From: an uncultured Bacillaceae bacterium | Lineage (GTDB): Bacteria > Bacillota > Bacilli > Bacillales > Alkalibacillaceae | NCBI GenBank assembly: GCA_937958375.1 | Contig: CALGNY010000237.1 | Location: 1-18,462 of the forward strand | DNA length: 18,462 nt | Direction of reading: 5' to 3' | Shown: positions 1 through 5,635 of the stretch, one piece after another | Layout of the letters: each line of letters starts with the position of its first letter | Position numbering within the stretch: position 1 is the first letter of the stretch | The notes under the pieces: generated by a model | What the model was told of the DNA's origin: nothing | The model's database searches: none | Seen by the model: only the letters and a program-made list of their open reading frames with translations | Made by a program: the position numbers and the translations under genes

Positions 1-395
1 TAGAGAGTCAGTTCTCGAAGTTTGCACATTTTCACTCGTTCGTGCACGGACAGCCGATTCGGAAAATCGTCAAAGGCAAGGGATTTAGCGAGATGTATGG
101 CATCGTGCAACCAGAAGTGGGCGGCGAGAAAGACACGGAACTGCTGGAATACATACGAGGCTTTGACCGAATCATTGTGGCAGGTCAGGCCGAATCCCAT
201 TGTGTGTATGAATCGGTCAAGCAGATTGCTGAGCATTTTGACAAAGACAAGGAATTTTTAAAACAAATATATGTGCTTACAGACGGAATGAGCTGCATAC
301 CAGGGTTTGAAGATGTTTCGGAAAATGGGTGGCGTGAATTGGTTAGTCATTCTGGGATCCAGCTTGTCCATTCGACAGAACTCGAGTTGAAATAA
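1..395 (+). CDS. Cysteine hydrolase, nicotinamidase/isochorismatase fold (3' part, cut by window edge)
   Basis: The reading frame is open from base 3 to a TAA at 393-395, giving the last 130 residues of a protein whose start lies outside the window. The segment GQAESHCV (around residue 67 of the visible part) carries the nucleophilic Cys of the isochorismatase-like hydrolase fold. A Lys in VKGKG, 41-43 residues earlier, sits where the family's catalytic Lys is expected. The catalytic Asp would be upstream and cannot be checked. Such enzymes hydrolyse amides; nicotinamidase, which makes nicotinate for NAD salvage, is the commonest role. The substrate cannot be decided from this fragment. The racemase gene starts about 60 bp downstream on the same strand with no terminator between, so the two may be co-transcribed. 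Sure of the superfamily, unsure of the substrate. Confidence 0.8.
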   Translation, partial: ESQFSKFAHFHSFVHGQPIRKIVKGKGFSEMYGIVQPEVGGEKDTELLEYIRGFDRIIVAGQAESHCVYESVKQIAEHFDKDKEFLKQIYVLTDGMSCIPGFEDVSENGWRELVSHSGIQLVHSTELELK

Positions 396-456
396 TTCAT
401 TTTTCGATTATATTTCCCGGGAAATGATTAAATTATACAAAATGAGGTGTGCTTTG

Positions 457-1149
457 TTGAAAACCATCGGCATAATTGGCGGCATGAGTTGGGAATCGAC
501 GGTTACGTATTATCAATTAATCAATCGCTTAACCAATGAAAAGTTAGGTGGTCTACATTCTGCGAAATGTATACTTTCCAGTGTGGATTTTCATGAAATC
601 GAACAGTTGCAAGCTCGTGGGGAATGGGAACAAGCTGGAGAAATCTTGAGTAACGAAGCGATTAAATTAGAACAAGCCGGTGCAGCGTGCATTCTTCTGG
701 CTACGAATACGATGCATCAGGTTGCGGATCAGATTGAACAGAACACCCGTATTCCTCTTCTCCATATTGCTGATGCGGTGGCTGAAGAAGCTAAGTCACA
801 TAACTTTTCTCGGGTCGGGTTACTTGGGACAAAATATACCATGAAGTTGGATTTTTTCAAAGATCGGCTTCAATCACAAGATGTTGAAACGATACTCCCA
901 AAAGATGAACACATGGAAGAGCTGAATCGGGTTATCTTTGAAGAGTTGGTTTTTGGGAAAACGACAGACTCATCCCGAAAGTATTATCTAGAAGCCATGG
1001 AGCAATTGAAACAGAATGGTGCCGAAGCGATTGTGCTTGGATGTACAGAGATTGGGCTGTTAATACAGGAAAAAGATTTTAGTCTTCCTTTAATCGATAC
1101 GGTCACTGTCCATGCGGAAAAGGCAGTCAATTGGGCGACAACAAACTAG
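457..1149 (+). CDS. Aspartate/glutamate racemase family protein (YgeA-like)
   Basis: This is a 230-residue cofactor-independent amino acid racemase of the Asp/Glu racemase superfamily. I place the start at TTG 457 because GAGGTG at 444-449 is correctly spaced for it and the protein then begins MKTIGIIGGMSWES, the family N-terminus. The upstream ATG 424 has no ribosome site and adds 11 odd residues. The first catalytic position is Thr83 in LATNTMH and the second is Cys196 in LGCTEIG. E. coli YgeA also has a Thr/Cys pair in place of the two cysteines of classical aspartate racemases, so this enzyme probably shows one-sided or L-preferring activity. It may supply D-amino acids for the wall or as signals, but the substrate is not readable here. 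It follows the hydrolase gene and ends at a strong terminator. Confidence 0.85.
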   Translation: MKTIGIIGGMSWESTVTYYQLINRLTNEKLGGLHSAKCILSSVDFHEIEQLQARGEWEQAGEILSNEAIKLEQAGAACILLATNTMHQVADQIEQNTRIPLLHIADAVAEEAKSHNFSRVGLLGTKYTMKLDFFKDRLQSQDVETILPKDEHMEELNRVIFEELVFGKTTDSSRKYYLEAMEQLKQNGAEAIVLGCTEIGLLIQEKDFSLPLIDTVTVHAEKAVNWATTN

Positions 1150-1156
1150 AAACAGG

Positions 1157-1205
1157 AACTCAGACGAATTTGTATCAATGCAGATCGTCTGGGTTTTTAT
1201 TTTTT
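1157..1205 (+). terminator. Rho-independent terminator of the racemase gene
   Basis: An 11-bp stem (1157-1167 with 1185-1195, one G.U pair, core CAGACGA/TCGTCTG) is followed by a T-rich run. The run overlaps the stop codon of the tiny minus-strand toxin gene, so the hairpin also lies just 3' of that gene and may end both transcripts. Confidence 0.85.
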
Positions 1206-1301
1206 CTTCGTTATTGCAATAATTATTTGCACAATGAGGGATAATAAAGCAACGATGAATGATCCAAATGCAATAACGATGAGAAAGATACTGTATTCCA
1301 T
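1197..1301 (-). CDS. Tiny holin-like membrane toxin candidate (34 aa)
   Basis: This 34-residue ORF starts at ATG 1301 and stops at 1197. It is preceded by an excellent ribosome site, GGAGGTGG at 1315-1308, 6 nt from the start. The peptide begins MEYSIFLIVIAFGSF, continues as one unbroken hydrophobic helix (about residues 5-30, including IVALLSLIV) and ends ITKKK. A short acidic start, one helix with an FG(S/T)F..ALL.L motif and a Lys tail match the 'putative holin-like toxin' peptides of Bacilli as I know them. Those peptides are thought to insert in the membrane and lower its potential. The gene has its own promoter with a LexA box inside it. A plus-strand RNA candidate next door can pair with its ribosome site. 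It is unrelated in function to the racemase and aconitase genes on either side. The ORF and helix are certain; the toxin role is inferred. Confidence 0.75.
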   Translation of the reverse strand: MEYSIFLIVIAFGSFIVALLSLIVQIIIAITKKK

Positions 1302-1332
1302 TTAAATCCACCTCCAAGCTTGGGTAATTCAC

Positions 1333-1361
1333 AGTATAATATAGGAACAAGTGTTCGTAAA
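1333..1361 (-). promoter_or_regulatory. Sigma-A promoter of the tiny toxin gene
   Basis: Read on the minus strand, the -35 is TTTACG (1361-1356) and the -10 is TATACT (1338-1333), with an exact 17-bp spacer. Transcription would start near 1326. This gives a leader of about 25 nt that opens with ACCCAAGCTTGG, and the Shine-Dalgarno follows directly. The spacer is filled by the LexA box. Confidence 0.6.
1344..1357 (-). promoter_or_regulatory. LexA (DinR) SOS box in the toxin promoter
   Basis: On the minus strand this reads CGAACACTTGTTCC. The core GAAC-N4-GTTC is perfect, and the site matches the B. subtilis LexA consensus CGAACRNRYGTTYC at every position but one. It lies between the -35 and -10 elements, so bound LexA should block RNA polymerase and DNA damage should release it. 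A partial second copy of GAACACTT lies just upstream (1368-1361), sharing only one half-site. Confidence 0.75.
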
Positions 1362-1398
1362 GTGTTCTGATTAAAAATAAGGAATTTACACTAGACAT

Positions 1399-1462
1399 GT
1401 CCAACCACTAAGCGAAAAGACCTGAATCCCTTGTTTAGTCGAATTACTAAAAGGGTATTTTT
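1399..1462 (+). ncRNA. Candidate antisense RNA (antitoxin) to the tiny toxin mRNA
   Basis: The stretch 1400-1413 (TCCAACCACTAAGC) nearly repeats plus-strand 1307-1319 (TCCACCTCCAAGC). An RNA from here could therefore pair with the toxin Shine-Dalgarno GGAGGTGG: about 12 pairs, one G.U, one bulge and one mismatch. A terminator-like hairpin follows (CCCT at 1428-1431 and TTTAGT at 1434-1439, with ACTAAAAGGG at 1446-1455), then TATTTTT. A weak -10, TACACT at 1387-1392, would start the RNA near 1399, leaving the pairing region at the free 5' end. The -35 is poor. An alternative -10, TATAAT at 1335-1340, would give a longer RNA. The hairpin is visible; the RNA and its target are inferred. Confidence 0.4.
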
Positions 1463-1523
1463 ACACATAGACATAGTGGGTAGTTGGGAATAATAAGTTT
1501 TATCATAGAAAGGAGTAAGTGTC

Positions 1524-3482
1524 TTGGGACTTAATGTAACGCAAAAGTTAATTAAAGATCATTTAGTTTCTGGTGAGATGACACCGGGAGAAGAGATTGG
1601 CCTAACGATCGATCAGACGTTGACACAGGATGCGACGGGTACGATGGTGATGCTTGAGCTGGAAGCAATGGGTGTCGATCAAGCAAAAACGGAAGCATCT
1701 GCACAGTACGTGGATCACAACTTAATCCAAGATGACTATCGAAATCCGGATGACCACTTATTTTTACGGAGTGCGGCCAACCGGTTTGGTCTGTATTATA
1801 GTCGTCCGGGAAATGGGGTGAGTCACCCGGTCCACATGCAGCGATTAGCTCGTCCTGGTAGAACGCTGCTCGGTTCGGACAGTCACACCTGTGCGAATGG
1901 TTGTATGGGGATGCTTGCGATGGGGGCTGGTGGTATCGATGTTGCCATGGCGATTGCTGGCGAACCTTACTACGTAAAAATGCCTAAAGTTTGGGGTGTG
2001 AAGCTGACTGGAGAACTGCCGGAATGGGTAAGCGCCAAAGATGTGATCTTGGAAATGCTGCGTCGTCATGATGTTAAAGGTGGGATCGGTAAAGTCATTG
2101 AATATTATGGACCTGGTCTAGATAACTTATCTGCCATGGACCGTCATGTCATTGCGAATATGGGTGCTGAGCTAGGTGCAACGACGACCGTTTTCCCATC
2201 GGACGATGAAGTAAGACGATACATGAAAACACAAGGTCGTGAAGATGAATGGCAAGAGCTTCGGGCAGATGAGGATGCAACTTACGATATCAATGAAGAG
2301 ATTAATTTATCCGAATTAGAGCCGTTGATCGCATTGCCATCCAGTCCAGGGAATGTCGTTCCGGTTACGGAAGTAGAAGGCGAACCGATTTATCAGTCGT
2401 ATATTGGGTCTTCCGCAAATCCGGGATATCGTGATTTTGCGATTGCTGCAGAGATTGTACGTGGAAAATCAATCGCTGAAGGAATTTCCTTTGATATTAA
2501 CCCGTCATCAAGACAAACGCTGACCAAGCTTGTTGATAATGGACATATCGCCAGTCTGTTGGCTGCCGGTGCCAGACTACACCAAGCAGGATGTAACGGA
2601 TGTATCGGTATGGGTCAAGCGCCTGCGACCGGAAAGAATAGTTTACGGACAACACCGAGAAACTTCCCGGGTCGTTCTGGAACGAAAGAAGACAGTGTTT
2701 ATCTGGTCAGTCCTGAAACAGCGGCTGCTTCAGCGTTGACGGGGAAAATTACCGATCCACGAAAATTGGATATGGCATATCCGAAAGTGGAGGAGCCTGA
2801 GAATAAAAACTTGAAGCAAGAGCAAGGTCTGTTGGAATCCCCGTCTAAGAAGAAAGAAGATACTGTTGAATTGGAAAAAGGACCGAATATTAGCTCGATT
2901 CCAGATTTAGAACCAATGAAGGACAATTTTGAGGTTCCGATTTTATTGAAAATGGGCGACAATATTTCAACGGATGAGATTTTGGCAGGTGGTTCTAGAG
3001 TCCTGCCTTACCGCAGTAACTTACAACAAATTGCGACATTTGCTTTTGAGATTGTTGATGAATCTTATTATGATCGTGCTATGGAAATCAAGGACAAAGG
3101 CGGCCACGCGGTTGTTGGTGGATATAACTATGGTCAAGGTTCCAGCCGTGAACACGCTGCGTTGGCACCACGATATTTAGGATTGCAGGTAGCGTTGGTG
3201 AAAGACTTTGCGCGCATTCACTTACAGAACTTAATCAACTTTGGAATCCTTCCGGTTGCCTTCAAAAATGAAGAGGACTATGAAAAGCTTAAGGAAGGCG
3301 ACATTTTACAATTTGAAAATATGCGTGAAAAAGTTCGGAATAACCGAGAGTTTGATATCTATGTAAAAGGAAGCGATGAACCGATTCGCGTGTATCATGA
3401 ATTGACCGAACGTCACTTGGACATCCTATTAGAAGGAGGAGTCATTAACTGGGTCAGAAAACGACAAAGTAAGATGGCCTAA
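1524..3482 (+). CDS. Aconitate hydratase, Aquifex-type (TIGR01342-like)
   Basis: This 652-residue protein of the aconitase/isopropylmalate dehydratase family should interconvert citrate and isocitrate in the TCA cycle. It is about 250 residues shorter than the usual Bacillus CitB and fits the 640-660 residue Aquifex-type group. Catalytic-domain marks are DSHTC (119-123), AGCNGCIG with Cys357 and Cys360, and SLRTTPRNFPGRSG (about 373-386). A charged linker (about 420-465) leads to the swivel domain, with GDNISTDEIL (478-487) and the active-site loop NYGQGSSREHAA (535-546). Oddity: the first Fe-S ligand motif, normally GSCTN, reads GSSAN at 295-299, so that Cys is Ser297; Cys123 and Cys127 are extra cysteines nearby. 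The start is TTG 1524 with AGGAG 8 nt upstream. A small zinc-ribbon gene follows 36 bp downstream, probably in one operon. Family certain; cluster chemistry and exact substrate not. Confidence 0.88.
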   Translation: MGLNVTQKLIKDHLVSGEMTPGEEIGLTIDQTLTQDATGTMVMLELEAMGVDQAKTEASAQYVDHNLIQDDYRNPDDHLFLRSAANRFGLYYSRPGNGVSHPVHMQRLARPGRTLLGSDSHTCANGCMGMLAMGAGGIDVAMAIAGEPYYVKMPKVWGVKLTGELPEWVSAKDVILEMLRRHDVKGGIGKVIEYYGPGLDNLSAMDRHVIANMGAELGATTTVFPSDDEVRRYMKTQGREDEWQELRADEDATYDINEEINLSELEPLIALPSSPGNVVPVTEVEGEPIYQSYIGSSANPGYRDFAIAAEIVRGKSIAEGISFDINPSSRQTLTKLVDNGHIASLLAAGARLHQAGCNGCIGMGQAPATGKNSLRTTPRNFPGRSGTKEDSVYLVSPETAAASALTGKITDPRKLDMAYPKVEEPENKNLKQEQGLLESPSKKKEDTVELEKGPNISSIPDLEPMKDNFEVPILLKMGDNISTDEILAGGSRVLPYRSNLQQIATFAFEIVDESYYDRAMEIKDKGGHAVVGGYNYGQGSSREHAALAPRYLGLQVALVKDFARIHLQNLINFGILPVAFKNEEDYEKLKEGDILQFENMREKVRNNREFDIYVKGSDEPIRVYHELTERHLDILLEGGVINWVRKRQSKMA

Positions 3483-3518
3483 GTTACTCCTTAATCCATC
3501 TGGAAGGAAGGGCGAGTC

Positions 3519-3695
3519 ATGAATTCCCGCGAAATAACGTGTAAAGCTTGTGATGGAGATGGCCTTTTGATGGACGATGAAGAGTGGCAATATACGTGCA
3601 AAGTTTGCGGTGGAAGTGGTACGGTATCAATGAATGAACCACGAAACGCCAATCACATTGCAGACGTCGATGAAAACAACCGAATATTGGATTAA
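3519..3695 (+). CDS. Small zinc-ribbon protein with two CxxC motifs (58 aa)
   Basis: This 58-residue ORF begins at ATG 3519, behind GGAAGGAAGGG, and ends at TAA 3693-3695. It has two metal-binding knuckles, C8-KA-C11-DGDG and C27-KV-C30-GGSG. These are of the CxxCxGxG type found in the DnaJ cysteine-rich domain and in several tiny Bacillaceae zinc proteins, so it probably binds one zinc ion. The last 20 residues are polar and may be disordered. It starts 36 bp after the aconitase stop and is closed by a terminator, so the two form a likely operon. A role in folding or maturing a partner is possible, but nothing in the sequence proves it. The reading frame and metal motif are clear. Confidence 0.8.
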   Translation: MNSREITCKACDGDGLLMDDEEWQYTCKVCGGSGTVSMNEPRNANHIADVDENNRILD

Positions 3696-3724
3696 AAAAG
3701 CGAGCTGGTCGGCTCGCTTTTTTA
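3694..3724 (+). terminator. Terminator of the aconitase/zinc-ribbon operon
   Basis: The stem AAAAAAGCGAGC (3694-3705) pairs with GCTCGC plus T-run (3712 onward) around a 6-nt loop. It overlaps the stop codon of the zinc-ribbon gene. Strong and bidirectional in form. Confidence 0.92.
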
Positions 3725-3741
3725 TTGAATATGAATAAGTG

Positions 3742-3875
3742 CGGAATTTAAAAAGATGTACGGAATTATTTAGAATTAGTACGGAATCTTTTCAAATTAG
3801 TCTGTAATTCCTTTTGAGTTATCCGGAATTATCTAAAATTAGTCTGGAATTCGATGATATAACTCCGGATTAATC
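3742..3875. repeat. 21-bp tandem repeat array A (about 7 degenerate units)
   Basis: The motif CGGAAT (or TGTAAT, TGGAAT, CGGAT) recurs at 3742, 3761, 3782, 3803, 3824, 3845 and 3866: one step of 19 bp, then five steps of exactly 21 bp. Each unit has a short GC-containing block and then an AT-rich block such as AATTATTTAGAATTAG. No ORF crosses it sensibly. It lies between the aconitase-operon terminator and the next gene. Twenty-one bp is two helical turns, so the units face the same side of the DNA. Confidence 0.85.
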
Positions 3876-3986
3876 GTCGAGGTTTATGGGATACAAGCTA
3901 AATATGTAATAGTTGAACAATTACTGTTTCAATCAGCTGACACCTGTTATAGAATTGATATGACTTCAATCAAAAAGGTGATCAGG

Positions 3987-4610
3987 ATGACGTGGGAAAT
4001 TTTGAATATGATCGGTACGATGGCTTTTGCGATTAGTGGAGCAATCGTGGCCATGGAAGAGAAATACGACATTTTCGGCGTTTACTTATTAGGTTATGTT
4101 ACCGCATTTGGCGGTGGTGCATTCCGTAATTTGCTCGTCGGATTGCCGATTTCAGATATATGGGAACAAAACACATTATTTATCTTAGCCTTTGTCACAT
4201 TAACGGTCATGTTTGCCGTTCCGTTTCGCTATTTGCAAACATGGAATCGGTGGGGTGCATTTTTTGATGCGATTGGCCTTGCGTCGTTCGCCGTCCAAGG
4301 GGCATTATTGGCATTGGCAGCTGGGTATCCACTGAGTGCTGTCATTGTTGCTGGGGTTCTGACCGGTTGTGGTGGTGGGATCATCCGGGATATTCTGGCC
4401 GGCCGTAAGCCAATGGTGCTACATCAGGAAATTTATGCGATGTGGGCTGTTCTGGGAGCAGTTGTTGTCGGATTAGGCTGGGTCGATACCACGGTAGAAA
4501 TTGCTCTATTACTCATAGCGATCGTAAGTCTCCGTGTCCTTTCCGTTGTAAAACATTGGAGATTACCAAGTCGATGGAATTGGCTTGACTTCATCAAGGG
4601 GAATCATTAA
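3987..4610 (+). CDS. TRIC/UPF0126 family membrane protein (YvgT-like cation channel)
   Basis: This 207-residue integral membrane protein contains two UPF0126 repeats. Each carries the glycine-rich signature, AFGGGAFRNLLVG in the first half and GCGGGIIRDILAG in the second, with about seven hydrophobic segments in all. The family includes trimeric intracellular cation channels, and bacterial members conduct K+ or other monovalent ions across the plasma membrane. The start is ATG 3987: AAAGGTGA lies 5 nt upstream and the protein opens MTWEILNMIG like its relatives. An in-frame ATG at 3960 has no ribosome site and falls at the expected transcription start of an extended -10 (TG at 3945, TATAGA 3948-3953). 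It is monocistronic and flanked by repeat arrays on both sides. Confidence 0.88.
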   Translation: MTWEILNMIGTMAFAISGAIVAMEEKYDIFGVYLLGYVTAFGGGAFRNLLVGLPISDIWEQNTLFILAFVTLTVMFAVPFRYLQTWNRWGAFFDAIGLASFAVQGALLALAAGYPLSAVIVAGVLTGCGGGIIRDILAGRKPMVLHQEIYAMWAVLGAVVVGLGWVDTTVEIALLLIAIVSLRVLSVVKHWRLPSRWNWLDFIKGNH

Positions 4611-4621
4611 ATAGTCATCGT

Positions 4622-4820
4622 CATTTGGGTTCTTTAGGATGTGGTGTTCTCACAGCCATTTGGGGGTTAAGAAAGTGTGAAATGTCGCCGAAAGGTATTC
4701 TCACCGCCATTCGGGCTCCCAAAATCTTAAAATGTCGTTGACGACACCCTAAATCTCCCTCATGTAACCGTTTTCACAATTTAGTCACGTAACAGCCACA
4801 GTTTCTCCATTTAATTAACC
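4622..4820. repeat. Degenerate tandem repeats with a period of about 51 bp (two half-units)
   Basis: TTCTCACAGCCATT at 4647 recurs as TTCTCACCGCCATT at 4698, 51 bp later. AATGTCG at 4681 recurs at 4731. GTAACC at 4764, GTAACA at 4789 and TTAACC at 4815 continue at 25-26 bp steps. The array fills the gap between the TRIC gene and the palindrome upstream of the oxidase operon. No coding potential is seen in it. Confidence 0.6.
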
Positions 4821-4855
4821 GAAATTGTGATTTAAATCACAATTTCGGTTTTTTT
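4817..4855 (+). terminator. Perfect 34-bp palindrome plus T-run: terminator-like, with an Fnr/Crp-type core
   Basis: Positions 4817-4832 are the exact reverse complement of 4835-4850, with only TA between, and a T-run follows to 4855. That is a terminator shape, though the nearest upstream gene ends about 200 bp away. The centre also holds a textbook activator site, listed separately. Confidence 0.6.
4826..4841. promoter_or_regulatory. Fnr/Crp-family binding site upstream of the oxidase operon
   Basis: TGTGA-TTTAAA-TCACA matches the consensus TGTGA-N6-TCACA used by Bacillus Fnr and E. coli Crp at all ten defined bases. A -10 like TAAAAT at 4862-4867 would start RNA near 4874, putting the site centre at -40.5, the class II activator position. 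No good -35 is present, as expected for an activated promoter. A second -10 candidate is TATAAA at 4873-4878. The match is direct; regulation is inferred. Confidence 0.5.
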
Positions 4856-4900
4856 GCGTTCTAAAATAAAAGTATAAAGACAAAAAGGAGGGCATAGCCG

Positions 4901-5122
4901 ATGAGTACCAAAATGAAAGAGAGATCGACAGAGCCGTCTGGTTACAAAAAAACGGAGGATTACATTGATGTCGATCAGCTTGGTGTTCGCACATCGAATA
5001 TTTCAGTTGAGGAGCCGCAAGATGAAGGAAAACTGAATGGGGCTTTCATCGCATCTCTTGCTGTTGGTGCCATCATCATTGTGATGTGGGTGGCTGTTTA
5101 TGTGCTTTACCAAGTTAGCTAA
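4901..5122 (+). CDS. cbaD: Cytochrome c oxidase subunit IIa, ba3 type
   Basis: This 73-residue protein has about 45 polar residues and then one transmembrane helix (about residues 47-71), with a single residue after it. Subunit IIa of B-family (ba3) oxidases is a lone helix that fills the place of the missing first helix of subunit II. The gene order IIa-II-I is the same as cbaD-cbaB-cbaA in Thermus. Its N-terminal tail is longer than the tiny Thermus subunit, as I recall it. AAAAGGAGGG lies 8 nt before ATG 4901. It is the first gene of the operon, 27 bp ahead of subunit II, and downstream of the Fnr/Crp-like site. The assignment rests more on context and topology than on sequence motifs. Confidence 0.8.
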   Translation: MSTKMKERSTEPSGYKKTEDYIDVDQLGVRTSNISVEEPQDEGKLNGAFIASLAVGAIIIVMWVAVYVLYQVS

Positions 5123-5149
5123 TTCCATTGAATAAGGGGGAATTAAGAC

Positions 5150-5635
5150 ATGTTACACATGCACAAGTATGAAAAGATCTGGATGATTATTGGGATTATT
5201 ACACTGGTTTCATTTTTGACGATTGTCGGAGTTCAAGCTTTTTCGCAAACAGGTGACCATGCGCATCACGGAGCACCGAGTGACAAAACGCTGATCGATC
5301 CGGAAAAAGTTTCAGAAACAGCTCCATTTGATGAACCAGGCTTGAAGCAAATTGGTGAAAATGAATATGAATTAGTGATGATTTTACAGTCTTATGGGTT
5401 TACACCAGGGGATATTGAAATACCTCAAGGAGCGACTGTCCATATTAAAGCAACTTCTATTGATGTCGTGCATGGCTTTGAAATTGCAGGAACATCAGCG
5501 AATATGATGGTCACGCCTGGTCATGTAAACACCATGACGTACACATTCGAAGAAAAAGGCTCTTATTTAATTTTATGTAATGAATATTGTGGCACTGGAC
5601 ATCACTTTATGAGCACCAATTTGGAGGTGATTTAA
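5150..5635 (+). CDS. cbaB: Cytochrome c oxidase subunit II with CuA centre, ba3 type
   Basis: This 161-residue protein has one N-terminal membrane anchor (about residues 10-31) and an extracellular cupredoxin domain holding the binuclear CuA centre. All ligands are present: His108 (VVHGF), Cys143, Cys147, His151 and Met154 in CNEYCGTGHHFM, with Glu145 between the cysteines. It accepts electrons from cytochrome c, so the enzyme is a cytochrome c oxidase and not a quinol oxidase. It has one anchor helix in place of the usual two, which fits the B-family, where subunit IIa supplies the other. The ribosome site AAGGGGGA is 7 nt before ATG 5150; an in-frame ATG at 5159 is a possible alternative. 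Its stop codon directly abuts the start of subunit I, whose Shine-Dalgarno lies inside this gene. Confidence 0.93.
   Translation: MLHMHKYEKIWMIIGIITLVSFLTIVGVQAFSQTGDHAHHGAPSDKTLIDPEKVSETAPFDEPGLKQIGENEYELVMILQSYGFTPGDIEIPQGATVHIKATSIDVVHGFEIAGTSANMMVTPGHVNTMTYTFEEKGSYLILCNEYCGTGHHFMSTNLEVI

Noticed and set aside
1090..1404. 104-codon minus-strand frame over the toxin region
   Set aside because: It is a different frame from the 34-residue peptide, has no ribosome site and runs backwards through the end of the racemase gene; its composition is not protein-like.
1431..1461. TTGTTT with TATTTT as the aconitase promoter
   Set aside because: The spacer is 19 bp and the -10 is poor; no convincing aconitase promoter was found in 1302-1523, so none is listed.
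1401..1490. Long-range pairing CCAACCACTA with TAGTGGGTAGTTGG in the aconitase leader, as a possible riboswitch
   Set aside because: The pairing needs a 4-nt bulge and a loop of about 60 nt, and no known riboswitch core is visible. The internal terminator-like hairpin is better explained by the small-RNA model, though leader attenuation of the aconitase gene cannot be excluded.
3742..3875. CRISPR array
   Set aside because: The 21-bp units are contiguous with no unique spacers and no cas genes are nearby; the same applies to 18373-18462.
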